NCBI GenBank assembly: GCA_938003575.1
Contig: CALKYG010000395.1
Coordinates: 1 to 5,988, forward strand
Length of the DNA: 5,988 nt
Source: an uncultured Alphaproteobacteria bacterium
Lineage (GTDB): Bacteria > Pseudomonadota > Alphaproteobacteria > Caulobacterales > Parvularculaceae
Reading direction: 5' to 3'
The translations under genes were made by a program, and so were the position numbers. Positions 1-5,988 of this stretch are shown in pieces. Below the pieces are notes generated by a model. The model had not been told where the DNA came from, did no database searches, and saw only the letters and a list, made by a program, of their open reading frames with translations. Position 1 is the stretch's first letter; every line of letters begins with the position of its first letter.

Positions 1-312
1 GCCGGTGGTGCCTGATGATGCATGCAGGCGCACGACGCGCTCCCGCGGCACGGCGAAAAACCCGAACGGGTAGTTATCCCTCAAATCCGATTTCGTCGTG
101 AAAGGAAACTTCGAGAGATCGGAGAGAGTCCGCAGATCGGAAGGCTTTACGCCCGCAGCGTCAAAAGACGCGCGATAGTGCCTTGAATGTTCATATGCGT
201 GCGAAAGCGACTGCTTCAGCCGATCGAGCTGCAACGCAGAAAGCTCGGCTCTCGAAAGTCTTTCTTCAGCGTCCAGCAGCGGCGTGTAGCGTTCATCCAT
301 GGGCCGGCGCAT
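1..312 (-). CDS. paaK: Phenylacetate-CoA ligase family protein (PaaK), N-terminal part, runs off window
   Basis: The open frame runs from 312 to the window edge with no stop, so only the first 104 residues are visible. Members of this adenylate-forming family activate phenylacetate (or a related aryl acid) with ATP and CoA in the cytoplasm, the entry step of the paa pathway; full proteins are about 430-440 residues. Visible family signatures are an LSDLSKFPFTTKSDLRDNYPF stretch (numbering from the ATG at 298-300, residues 59-79) and, at residues 94-100, ASSGTTG, the nucleotide-binding loop, preceded by RLH as in known PaaK. The start at 310-312 is preferred because GGGAG (320-324) sits 7 bases upstream; the in-frame ATG at 298-300 has no recognisable ribosome binding site. 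The gene overlaps the 3' end of the preceding synthetase by 20 bases (8 with the shorter start), implying co-translation. Family membership is clear; activity on phenylacetate itself is inferred, as PaaK-like enzymes vary in substrate. Confidence 0.88.
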   Translation of the reverse strand, partial: MRRPMDERYTPLLDAEERLSRAELSALQLDRLKQSLSHAYEHSRHYRASFDAAGVKPSDLRTLSDLSKFPFTTKSDLRDNYPFGFFAVPRERVVRLHASSGTTG

Positions 313-1918
313 CCCGCCACTCCCGTTCACGCAATTCCTTTCGGATGATCTTGCCGCTGATCGTTTTCGGGAGGCTTTCAACGAACTCGATTTTCCGGGG
401 ATATTTGTACGGTGCGGTCACCCGCTTCACATGATCCTGAAGCTCGCGCGCAAGCTCATCGTTCGCCTCAGCGCCCTTCACCAGCACGACGAACGCCTTG
501 ACCACCTCGCCGCGCGTCTCGTCAGGGCTCGCGACGACGGCGGATTCGGCGACCGCCGGATGCTCAATCAGGGCGCTCTCGACTTCAAACGGACCTATTC
601 TATAGCCTGCGGAAATGATCACGTCATCGCCGCGCCCGACAAACCAGAAATAACCGTCCTCATCGCGATAGGCGCGATCGCCGGTAAGATACCAACCCGC
701 TCTCCGCGTCGCATTCGTGCGTTCCGGATCGTCCTTGTAGCCGAGAAACAGCCCCATGGGCGGCGGATCGAGAAATACGGCCACGTCGCCTTCAACATTC
801 GGCGCAAGACGAGTTCCGTTTTCGTCTATGACATCCAGATCGACGCCGGGCGCCGCAAGACCCATTGACCCTGGCTTCACGGCCATGCCGTCGAAGACGC
901 CGCACAGAATGACGGTTTCGGTCTGACCATAACCTTCGCAGATTTGAAGGCCGGTCTTCTCGCGCCATATTTCGATCACTTCAGGATTAAGCGGTTCGCA
1001 GGCGCTGACGCAGTGTTTGAGGGCCTTGAAAGCTCGTCCGTCGAGCGGCTGCTTCACCAGCATTCGATAGGCGGTCGGCGGCGCGCACAGCACGGTAACC
1101 GGAAATTCCTCAAGCGCGGCGAGCACGCGCGCCGGATCGACGGCGTCGGCGTGAAGCGCGAAAATGCCGGCGCCGCAGAGCCAGGGCGCGAAAAGCGACG
1201 ACCACGCACCCTTCGCCCAGCCGGTATCGGACACGTTCCAGACAAGATCGCCAGGTCCCGCGCGAAGCCAGAACCTGCCCGTCGTCTCATGTCCGAGCGG
1301 ATAGGCGCAGCCATGCACGGTCATCTTCGGGTTTCCGGTGGTGCCGGAAGTGAAATAGAGAAGCGCCTCGTCGCTCGCGTCCGTGTCCGCGAATTCTTTC
1401 AGCGGCGCGTGGGCGAAGCGATCATACCGGATCCAGCCGTCGCGATTCCCATCGACGATGATCCTGCCGCCGCTCCATCCCGTCGCCGTGATCGCCTCGT
1501 CCGCGCGCGGCGCGCAAGCCTCGTTTGTGATGATCGCGGCTGCGCTGGTCGCCTCGATTCGATAGGCGAAATCCTTCTTCATCAGCTGCGTCGTGCCCGG
1601 CGACACAATCACGCCGAGCTGGAGGCAGCCAAGGATAATCTCCCACCAGGATTGCTCACGGGACAGAACGAGCAATACGATATCGCCGCGCTTGAGGCCG
1701 AGCGCGCGAAGAAAAGCGGCGGCGCGGCCTGCCCTTTCCGCCAGCTCCGCGAAAGAGATGGTCGCCGTTTCGCCGGCCGCCGAAGTCCAATGGAGCGCGG
1801 TCGCCCCGCCGTTCTCCAACGAATGGCGGGCGATCACGTCCCGGGTGAAGTTGAAATGTCGCGGACGCTTCCACTCAAACGTCGCGCGTCTTGCAAGAAA
1901 AGCGTCCGCGACCGACAT
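293..1918 (-). CDS. AMP-forming acyl-CoA synthetase, medium-chain (ACSM/Acs-like) type
   Basis: A complete 541-residue member of the ANL adenylate-forming superfamily, predicted to convert a carboxylic acid, ATP and CoA to acyl-CoA, AMP and PPi in the cytoplasm. Motifs in order: YFTSGTTGNPKM (188-199, phosphate-binding loop), WNVSDTGWAKGAWSS (227-241, characteristic of the ACSM/acetyl-CoA synthetase branch), EGYGQTE (328-334), YLTGD (410-414), GRGDDVI (428-434, hinge), SAGYRIGPFEVE (435-446) and PKTISGKIIRKELR (517-530), where Lys523 is the expected adenylation lysine. Length is normal for medium-chain or butyryl/benzoyl-type enzymes and shorter than acetyl-CoA synthetases. The start is constrained: an in-frame TGA at 1931-1933 leaves no start codon upstream of the ATG at 1916-1918. 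No clear Shine-Dalgarno precedes it, and it begins 4 bases after the stop of the small exported protein, so translational coupling is likely. The substrate cannot be told from sequence; medium-chain, branched or aromatic acids are all possible. Confidence 0.93.
   Translation of the reverse strand: MSVADAFLARRATFEWKRPRHFNFTRDVIARHSLENGGATALHWTSAAGETATISFAELAERAGRAAAFLRALGLKRGDIVLLVLSREQSWWEIILGCLQLGVIVSPGTTQLMKKDFAYRIEATSAAAIITNEACAPRADEAITATGWSGGRIIVDGNRDGWIRYDRFAHAPLKEFADTDASDEALLYFTSGTTGNPKMTVHGCAYPLGHETTGRFWLRAGPGDLVWNVSDTGWAKGAWSSLFAPWLCGAGIFALHADAVDPARVLAALEEFPVTVLCAPPTAYRMLVKQPLDGRAFKALKHCVSACEPLNPEVIEIWREKTGLQICEGYGQTETVILCGVFDGMAVKPGSMGLAAPGVDLDVIDENGTRLAPNVEGDVAVFLDPPPMGLFLGYKDDPERTNATRRAGWYLTGDRAYRDEDGYFWFVGRGDDVIISAGYRIGPFEVESALIEHPAVAESAVVASPDETRGEVVKAFVVLVKGAEANDELARELQDHVKRVTAPYKYPRKIEFVESLPKTISGKIIRKELREREWRDAPAHG
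320..324 (-). promoter_or_regulatory. Ribosome binding site deciding the paaK start
   Basis: On the minus strand this reads GGGAG, 7 bases before the ATG at 310-312 and inside the 3' end of the upstream synthetase gene. It is the only Shine-Dalgarno-like sequence near either candidate paaK start, and so favours the longer protein beginning MRRPMDERY over the one beginning MDERY. Confidence 0.5.
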
Positions 1919-1922
1919 GGCT

Positions 1923-2210
1923 TCAGCTGTTCACGGAGCAGGCGTCGAACGCCGCTTTCGTGCCGGCGCTCGCCGCATCATAAGCTTCCTGATCGCTTGA
2001 GTATTTGTCGCCAAGAGTACGAAGTTCGCTCTCCAGCGCGGAATCGCCGGCCGCTTCTCCGGCGAGACAGGAGCACTGCGCAGCGACATCGCCCTGCGTG
2101 CCCCACTCTTCGGAAACGCGCAAACACATTTCCTCAACAGACTCCGCAAAGGCGGGCGTCGCAAGTCCCGCCAGCGCCGCGGCCGCGACAGACACAACTG
2201 CTTTTCTCAT
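1923..2210 (-). CDS. Small exported acidic four-cysteine protein, function unknown
   Basis: This 95-residue protein is not recognised as a member of any named family. Residues 1-22 form a typical Sec signal peptide: MRK, then an Ala/Val/Leu core, then TPAFA with probable cleavage before Glu23. The mature part of about 73 residues is strongly acidic (15 Asp/Glu against 4 Lys/Arg) and has four cysteines, Cys29, Cys46, Cys48 and Cys91, spaced C-x16-C-x-C-x42-C, which could form two disulfides in the periplasm. There is no lipobox cysteine at the cleavage site and no second membrane segment. A good ribosome binding site (AGGAG, 8 bases from the ATG) supports expression. It lies 26 bases after the aldehyde dehydrogenase stop and 4 bases before the next synthetase start, so it belongs to the operon. 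A periplasmic binding, chaperone or redox-linked role is possible but unsupported. Confidence 0.82.
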   Translation of the reverse strand: MRKAVVSVAAAALAGLATPAFAESVEEMCLRVSEEWGTQGDVAAQCSCLAGEAAGDSALESELRTLGDKYSSDQEAYDAASAGTKAAFDACSVNS

Positions 2211-2218
2211 CGGCTTTT

Positions 2219-2226
2219 CTCCTCTT
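2219..2226 (-). promoter_or_regulatory. Strong ribosome binding site of the small exported protein
   Basis: The minus strand reads AAGAGGAG, with the AGGAG core at 2219-2223 ending 8 bases before the ATG at 2208-2210. It is a near-consensus Shine-Dalgarno sequence in the 26-base gap after the aldehyde dehydrogenase. It argues that the 95-residue frame is genuinely translated. Confidence 0.75.
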
Positions 2227-2236
2227 GAATCAAATC

Positions 2237-3643
2237 CTACGACTTCGCCATGTTCAAAACGCGAACCTGCGTGAACTCTGCAAGCCCTTCGAGGCTCTGT
2301 TCGACCCCGATGCCTGATTGCTTCGCGCCGGCCATAGGGATGTGCGGGCCGATCGTGATATGCTGATTGATCCAGACGGTGCCCGCATCGATATCTTCAG
2401 CGATCTTCCGCGCCCGCTCGAAATTCGAGGACCAGACGGAGCCGCCGAGGCCGTAAGGAGAAGCATTGGCCCGTGCGACGATTTCATCGTCCGTCTTGAA
2501 CCGGATCAGCGGAATAACCGGCCCGAATTGCTCCTCGTCGACGATCCGGTTGCCCTCTTTGACATTCGTGACGATCGCCGGCTTGATGAAATAGCCGCTC
2601 CGGCCGCCGGTTTCTCCGCCGACAATGGTGGCCCCTTCGCTCCTCGCACTTGCGAGGATTCCCTTGACCTTTTCGAACTGCATCTTGTTTTGCAGAGGTC
2701 CGACGCGCGTTCCCTGCTTGGCTCCATCGTCGACGACGACATCCTTGGCGATCGCCGCCATTTCCTTCGCCATCGCGTCATAAACGCCGTCCTGGACATA
2801 GATGCGTTTCGCCGCCATGCAGACTTGGCCGCAATTCAGCATCGCCGCGTCGAAGATCTTCGGCGCGACATCCTTGACGTCGACGTCATCGAGCACGATC
2901 GCGACATCGTTGCCGCCAAGCTCAAGCGTCAGGCGCTTCAACGTGTCCGCGCCGCTCTTCATGATTTTCTTGCCGGTTTCGGTAGATCCGGTGAAGGAGA
3001 CTTTCGCGACGTCCGGATGGCTCGTCAGATAAGCGCCGAGGTCGTTTTCGTCTGCAATGACATTCACTACACCCGGCGGAACGATGTCCTTGATCAACGC
3101 CGCGAATTTGAGCGTTGCGACCGGCGTCGTCGGCGCCGGCTTCAGAACGATCGTGTTGCCGGCGACGAGAGCGGGACCGATCTTCCATGCGGCCAACAGC
3201 ACCGGAAAATTCCAGGCGACGATGCCGACGACGACGCCGAGCGGTTTCCGGTGCACTTCGACGCGTGCGGTCGCATCATCCTGGACTACCTGCACTTCCG
3301 GAGCGAGCGTCGAATAGTGCCTCAGATATCCTTCCGTCCACGCCATTTCCCCCTGCGCTTCCGGAAGAGGCTTGCCCTGCTCGGCGGTGAGAAGGCGGGC
3401 AAGCTCGTCCGCGTTGTCGCGAACCGCATCCGCAAGCTTGCTGACGTTCGCCTGGCGCTTTTCAATCGGCGTTTTCGACCAGGCCGGAAACGCCGCCTTC
3501 GCCGCCGCGACCGCTTCGGCCGCCTGTCGCTGCGACGCGCGTTCGACCGTTGCGAAGACTTCTTCGGTCGCGGGGTTCACGACATTCAGCTTGTGGTCCC
3601 CATCAACCAGCTTTCCGCCAATCAGCATCGGGAAGTCGCTCAT
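2237..3643 (-). CDS. NAD(P)-dependent aldehyde dehydrogenase
   Basis: A complete 468-residue member of the aldehyde dehydrogenase superfamily, which oxidises an aldehyde to its carboxylic acid in the cytoplasm; length is typical. Landmarks: VAWNFP (142-147, Asn145 stabilises the thiohemiacetal), VLKPAPTTP (166-174, cofactor-binding Lys168), [11 protein letters not shown] (217-227, Rossmann loop), LELGGND (240-246, general base Glu241), NCGQVCMA (270-277, nucleophile Cys275), EQFGPV (371-376, cofactor ribose contact Glu371) and GAKQSGIG (439-446). The position that is often Glu three residues after the cofactor lysine is Pro171, so NAD versus NADP preference cannot be read simply. The [12 protein letters not shown] context and C-terminal [13 protein letters not shown] resemble the AldA-like branch rather than betaine aldehyde or coniferyl aldehyde enzymes, from memory only. 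Its ATG overlaps the upstream synthetase stop (ATGA, 3640-3643) and has AAGGAG 8 bases upstream. Its acid product is a natural substrate for the neighbouring CoA ligases. The specific aldehyde is unknown. Confidence 0.95.
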   Translation of the reverse strand: MSDFPMLIGGKLVDGDHKLNVVNPATEEVFATVERASQRQAAEAVAAAKAAFPAWSKTPIEKRQANVSKLADAVRDNADELARLLTAEQGKPLPEAQGEMAWTEGYLRHYSTLAPEVQVVQDDATARVEVHRKPLGVVVGIVAWNFPVLLAAWKIGPALVAGNTIVLKPAPTTPVATLKFAALIKDIVPPGVVNVIADENDLGAYLTSHPDVAKVSFTGSTETGKKIMKSGADTLKRLTLELGGNDVAIVLDDVDVKDVAPKIFDAAMLNCGQVCMAAKRIYVQDGVYDAMAKEMAAIAKDVVVDDGAKQGTRVGPLQNKMQFEKVKGILASARSEGATIVGGETGGRSGYFIKPAIVTNVKEGNRIVDEEQFGPVIPLIRFKTDDEIVARANASPYGLGGSVWSSNFERARKIAEDIDAGTVWINQHITIGPHIPMAGAKQSGIGVEQSLEGLAEFTQVRVLNMAKS

Positions 3644-5325
3644 ATCCGTTTCTCCTTGCCTGGTCCTGTTTCAATCGCTTGATTTTGCGCCGTCAGCTCT
3701 TTCGCCATCGCCTCACGCATGACGAACTTCTGAATCTTGCCCGTCACCGTCATCGGGAAATCGTCGACAAATTTTACGTAGCGGGGAACTTTGTAGTGGG
3801 CGATCCGCCCCCTGCAAAAGGCCCGGATTTCCTCCTCTGCGATCGCCGCCTCAGCGCGAAGCATGATCCATGCGCAGACTTCCTCGCCGTATTTCTCATC
3901 GGGAACGCCGAAAACCTGCACATCCTGAACCGCCGGGTGACGATAGAGAAACTCCTCAATCTCCCGCGGATAGACGTTTTCTCCGCCACGGATGATCATG
4001 TCCTTGACGCGGCCGGTGATCCGGCAATAGCCGTCGGCGTCCATAACGGCGAGATCGCCGGTGTGCATCCAGCCGCCCGCGTCGATGGCGTCGCGCGTTT
4101 TCTCAGGATCCCCCCAATAGCCGCGCATGACCGAATAGCCGCGCGTCAGCAATTCGCCCTGGGAACCGCGCGGCGCCGTGCGCCCTTCCGCATCGACAAT
4201 CTTCACTTCAACAAAGGGGTGAATCGAGCCGACCGTCGTGACGCGCTTTTCAAGATCGTCGTCCGGTCTTGACTGAAAGCTGACGGGGCTCGTTTCGGTC
4301 ATGCCGTAACAAATCGTCACTTCCTTCATGTGCATGTCGGCGATGACGCGGCGCATGACCGCCTCCGGACAAGGAGCGCCCGCCATGACGCCGGTTCTGA
4401 GGCTGGAAAGGTCTCTTCCCTTGAACGTCGGATGGTCAAGTTCAGCGATGAACATCGTCGGCACGCCGTACAGCGCCGTGCATCGTTCCGCCTCCACCGC
4501 ATCGAGGACCGATTTCGGCTCGAATGCTTCGTCTGGAAAGACCATGGCGGCGCCGTGCGTCACGCAGCCGAGAACGCCCATCACCATGCCGAAACAGTGA
4601 TAAAGCGGCACCGGAATGCACAGAATGTCATTCTCTGAAAAGCGCTGGCGCGCCGCCACGAACCGGCCGTTGTTGACGATGTTATGGTGAGTCAACGTCG
4701 CGCCCTTGGGAAATCCAGTGGTGCCGCTGGTGAACTGGATGTTGATCGGATCGTCCGGCGAAAGCGTCGCCGCGATCGCGCGCGCCTCGTCCCGAAGAGC
4801 GTCCGTCGCGAGCGCCGCAACATCGGAAAACCGCTTATAGCCCTCAACAGGATCGTCGCTGATGACAATCGCTGTCTCGAGTTGAGGAAGTTTTTCCGCT
4901 CCGAGACTGTCAAGCATTGCGACATAGTCGCTTGTCTTGAATGATCGCGCGAGGATGAGTGCGCGGCATCCGACCTTGTTGAGCACATACTCCAGCTCGG
5001 AGGTGCGATAGGCCGGGTTTATGTTGACGAGGATGAGACCGATCCGCGCCGTGGCGAACTGCGCGATCACCCATTCGGAATTGTTTGGCGACCAGATTCC
5101 GATCCTGTCGCCCGGTTTCAGCCCCAGCGCCAGGAGACCTGCCGCAAACGCCTCGACTGCGGCGGCGAATTCCGCGTAGGTCATGCGGACATTCTGGCGG
5201 CGGACAATCAGCGCGGGACGGTCGCCGAAACGCCGGGCCGCAGCGTCGAGCGCGCCCCCAACCGTCTGATAGATCAGCGGCTCGTCGGACACGCCGCAGA
5301 CATAGCTCTCAGCTGTCTCTGTCAT
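3640..5325 (-). CDS. AMP-forming acyl-CoA synthetase, fatty-acid (FadD/ACSF2-like) type
   Basis: A complete ANL-superfamily ligase of 561 residues from the preferred ATG, predicted to activate a fatty or other carboxylic acid to its CoA thioester in the cytoplasm or at the inner membrane face. Motifs in order: [11 protein letters not shown] (198-208, phosphate loop), PLYHCFG (240-246), YGMTETSP (340-347), MHTGDL (420-425), [20 protein letters not shown] (438-457, hinge and fatty-acyl signature region) and [10 protein letters not shown] (524-533), with Lys530 the expected catalytic lysine. The [10 protein letters not shown] and [13 protein letters not shown] segments resemble the ACSF2/medium-chain group. 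The open frame extends to a TTG at 5332-5334 with two GTG codons between, but the ATG at 5323-5325 is the most conventional start; no clear Shine-Dalgarno decides it. The gene follows a GC-rich hairpin by 13 bases and overlaps the aldehyde dehydrogenase by 4. It is only distantly like the second synthetase downstream, so the pair are not a recent duplication. Substrate unknown. Confidence 0.93.
   Translation of the reverse strand: MTETAESYVCGVSDEPLIYQTVGGALDAAARRFGDRPALIVRRQNVRMTYAEFAAAVEAFAAGLLALGLKPGDRIGIWSPNNSEWVIAQFATARIGLILVNINPAYRTSELEYVLNKVGCRALILARSFKTSDYVAMLDSLGAEKLPQLETAIVISDDPVEGYKRFSDVAALATDALRDEARAIAATLSPDDPINIQFTSGTTGFPKGATLTHHNIVNNGRFVAARQRFSENDILCIPVPLYHCFGMVMGVLGCVTHGAAMVFPDEAFEPKSVLDAVEAERCTALYGVPTMFIAELDHPTFKGRDLSSLRTGVMAGAPCPEAVMRRVIADMHMKEVTICYGMTETSPVSFQSRPDDDLEKRVTTVGSIHPFVEVKIVDAEGRTAPRGSQGELLTRGYSVMRGYWGDPEKTRDAIDAGGWMHTGDLAVMDADGYCRITGRVKDMIIRGGENVYPREIEEFLYRHPAVQDVQVFGVPDEKYGEEVCAWIMLRAEAAIAEEEIRAFCRGRIAHYKVPRYVKFVDDFPMTVTGKIQKFVMREAMAKELTAQNQAIETGPGKEKRI
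3652..3657 (-). promoter_or_regulatory. Ribosome binding site of the aldehyde dehydrogenase
   Basis: The minus strand reads AAGGAG, 8 bases before the ATG at 3641-3643. It lies within the last codons of the upstream synthetase, whose stop overlaps this start as ATGA. The arrangement permits both independent initiation and translational coupling. Confidence 0.75.
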
Positions 5326-5338
5326 CACCACCAAAGGC

Positions 5339-5363
5339 GCGGGCGGCGTCCGGCGCCGCCCGC
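5339..5363 (-). terminator. GC-rich hairpin, probable terminator or attenuator after the receptor gene
   Basis: A perfect inverted repeat: 10-base arms at 5339-5348 and 5354-5363 (GCGGGCGGCG paired with CGCCGCCCGC) around a 5-base loop. In the minus direction it begins 29 bases after the receptor stop and is followed by GCCTTTGG, which has only three consecutive T residues, so intrinsic termination may be partial. It ends 13 bases before the next ATG and may instead, or also, affect ribosome access to that start. The stem is certain from the sequence; the terminator function is inferred. Confidence 0.6.
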
Positions 5364-5392
5364 TTCAATGCGTTGTTCCGGCGTTTCGTCGA

Positions 5393-5988
5393 TCAGAATG
5401 CGACGTTCAGATTGACGCCGTACATGCGAGGACGCCCGTAATACTGCTCGACAAGACCGAACAATCCGCCGTTCGACAGGCTGCCGGAAAGGTCAAATGT
5501 CTGAACGAGGTATTCGGAGCCGGTCATGTTCTGCACGAAACCGCGGACGCTCCACTTTTCGTTCGGCGCAATCCACGTGACCGACGCGTTGCCGACGAAA
5601 TAGCCGTCTTCGCGCGACGCGTTGAAATTCGTCAAGGCGAAGAAGTGTTCGGAGCGGTACTGGCCGTCCACCTGCAGGGCGAGATTGCCGATTCCAGGCA
5701 CCGGAAACTCATAGCGGACGAGTCCGGTCAAATTCCACTTCGGCGTTTGAACCGGCCGCTGCTTGCCGCCCGGAATGATCGCCGGCAGGGTGCCGAGCGG
5801 CGTAACGGCGTCAACCGTCACCCCGAGAATGTTCGTCACCTCCGCATCCGTGAATCCGACGCCGAAAAGATAATCAAGACCTTTCGCCGCCGAGCCCTGG
5901 ACCTCAACCTCAAAGCCCTTGTTCTCGCAATCGGCGTTGAGGGTGAAGGTGTCGAGCCCGAGGATCGAGAACGCCTGGCAGTTCTTGT
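5393..5988 (-). CDS. TonB-dependent outer-membrane receptor, C-terminal part, runs in from window edge
   Basis: The open frame enters at the window edge (first whole codon at 5984-5986) and ends with TGA at 5393-5395, giving the last 197 residues of a protein that is usually 650-900 residues long. Proteins of this class are 22-strand outer-membrane barrels that import siderophores, cobalamin, sugars or other large or poorly soluble substrates using TonB energy. The visible part shows alternating amphipathic strands: NKGFEVEVQG followed by LDYLFGVGFTDAEV, then PKWNLTGLVRYEFP, LALQVDGQYRSEHFF, YFVGNASVTW and WSVRGFVQNMTGSEY. It ends GRPRMYGVNLNVAF, with the terminal Phe that serves as the barrel-assembly signal. 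A Cys pair (visible residues 3 and 20) may form a loop disulfide. The plug, TonB box and signal peptide lie outside the window, so the substrate cannot be judged. Proximity to the acyl-CoA ligase operon suggests, but does not prove, a shared substrate. Confidence 0.9.
   Translation of the reverse strand, partial: KNCQAFSILGLDTFTLNADCENKGFEVEVQGSAAKGLDYLFGVGFTDAEVTNILGVTVDAVTPLGTLPAIIPGGKQRPVQTPKWNLTGLVRYEFPVPGIGNLALQVDGQYRSEHFFALTNFNASREDGYFVGNASVTWIAPNEKWSVRGFVQNMTGSEYLVQTFDLSGSLSNGGLFGLVEQYYGRPRMYGVNLNVAF

Noticed and set aside
944..2317. Long plus-strand open frame of 457 codons
   Set aside because: It lies opposite two convincing minus-strand genes, its product is arginine-rich with no recognisable domain, and it spans an intergenic boundary of the real genes. 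It is a typical high-GC antisense shadow.
2318..3682. Plus-strand open frame of 454 codons directly following the previous one
   Set aside because: It is antisense to the aldehyde dehydrogenase, whose catalytic motifs are all intact; the translation is Arg/Asp-rich and low in complexity. The abutting of the two frames is only a shared stop/start coincidence.
3550..4272. Plus-strand open frame of 240 codons
   Set aside because: It is antisense to the C-terminal domain of the ACSF2-like synthetase, with no motif or credible start context.
293..5325. Possible duplication relationship between the two full-length acyl-CoA synthetases
   Set aside because: Only the general superfamily motifs match; the segments around them (for example WNVSDTGWAKG against PVPLYHCFG) belong to different branches, so they are not recent copies.
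5366..5371. Minus-strand TTGAAG resembling a -35 promoter element before the ACSF2-like gene
   Set aside because: The bases at the expected -10 distance fall in the GC-rich hairpin and contain no A/T-rich hexamer, so a sigma-70 promoter is not supported.
1..5988. Search by eye for CRISPR repeats, insertion sequence ends, tRNA genes and frameshifts
   Set aside because: No regularly spaced repeats, terminal inverted repeats with a transposase, or cloverleaf-like sequences were seen. The complete genes keep their motifs in one frame at normal lengths.

Overview
The window is a compact, high-GC stretch of bacterial chromosome in which every supportable gene lies on the minus strand. Transcription therefore runs from position 5988 towards position 1. 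GC richness, a TonB-dependent outer-membrane receptor (so a Gram-negative envelope) and several acyl-CoA ligases suggest a proteobacterium. An alphaproteobacterium of the lipid- or aromatic-degrading kind is likely, but the lineage cannot be fixed from this sequence alone.

Layout in transcription order: (1) the 3' end of a TonB-dependent receptor gene (5393-5988, cut by the window edge); (2) a strong GC-rich hairpin (5339-5363) in a 67-base gap; (3) a long/medium-chain-type AMP-forming acyl-CoA synthetase (3640-5325); (4) an aldehyde dehydrogenase (2237-3643), whose start overlaps the previous stop as ATGA; (5) a small exported acidic four-cysteine protein of unknown function (1923-2210); (6) a second AMP-forming acyl-CoA synthetase, of the medium-chain ACSM/Acs type (293-1918), starting 4 bases after the previous stop; (7) the 5' end of a phenylacetate-CoA ligase family gene, paaK (1-312, cut by the window edge and lacking an in-window stop), which overlaps gene 6.

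Genes 3-7 have gaps or overlaps of 26 bases or fewer and look like one operon. The enzymatic logic is aldehyde -> carboxylic acid (aldehyde dehydrogenase) -> acyl- or aryl-CoA thioester (three structurally different ligases). The receptor upstream may import the substrate or a cofactor through the outer membrane. This is a plausible catabolic unit for an aromatic, branched or fatty substrate, but the true substrate is not readable from the sequence. The least explained element is the small secreted cysteine-containing protein placed in the middle of the enzyme genes. No RNA genes, insertion sequences, CRISPR arrays or frameshifts were seen, and no intergenic stretch exceeds 70 bases.
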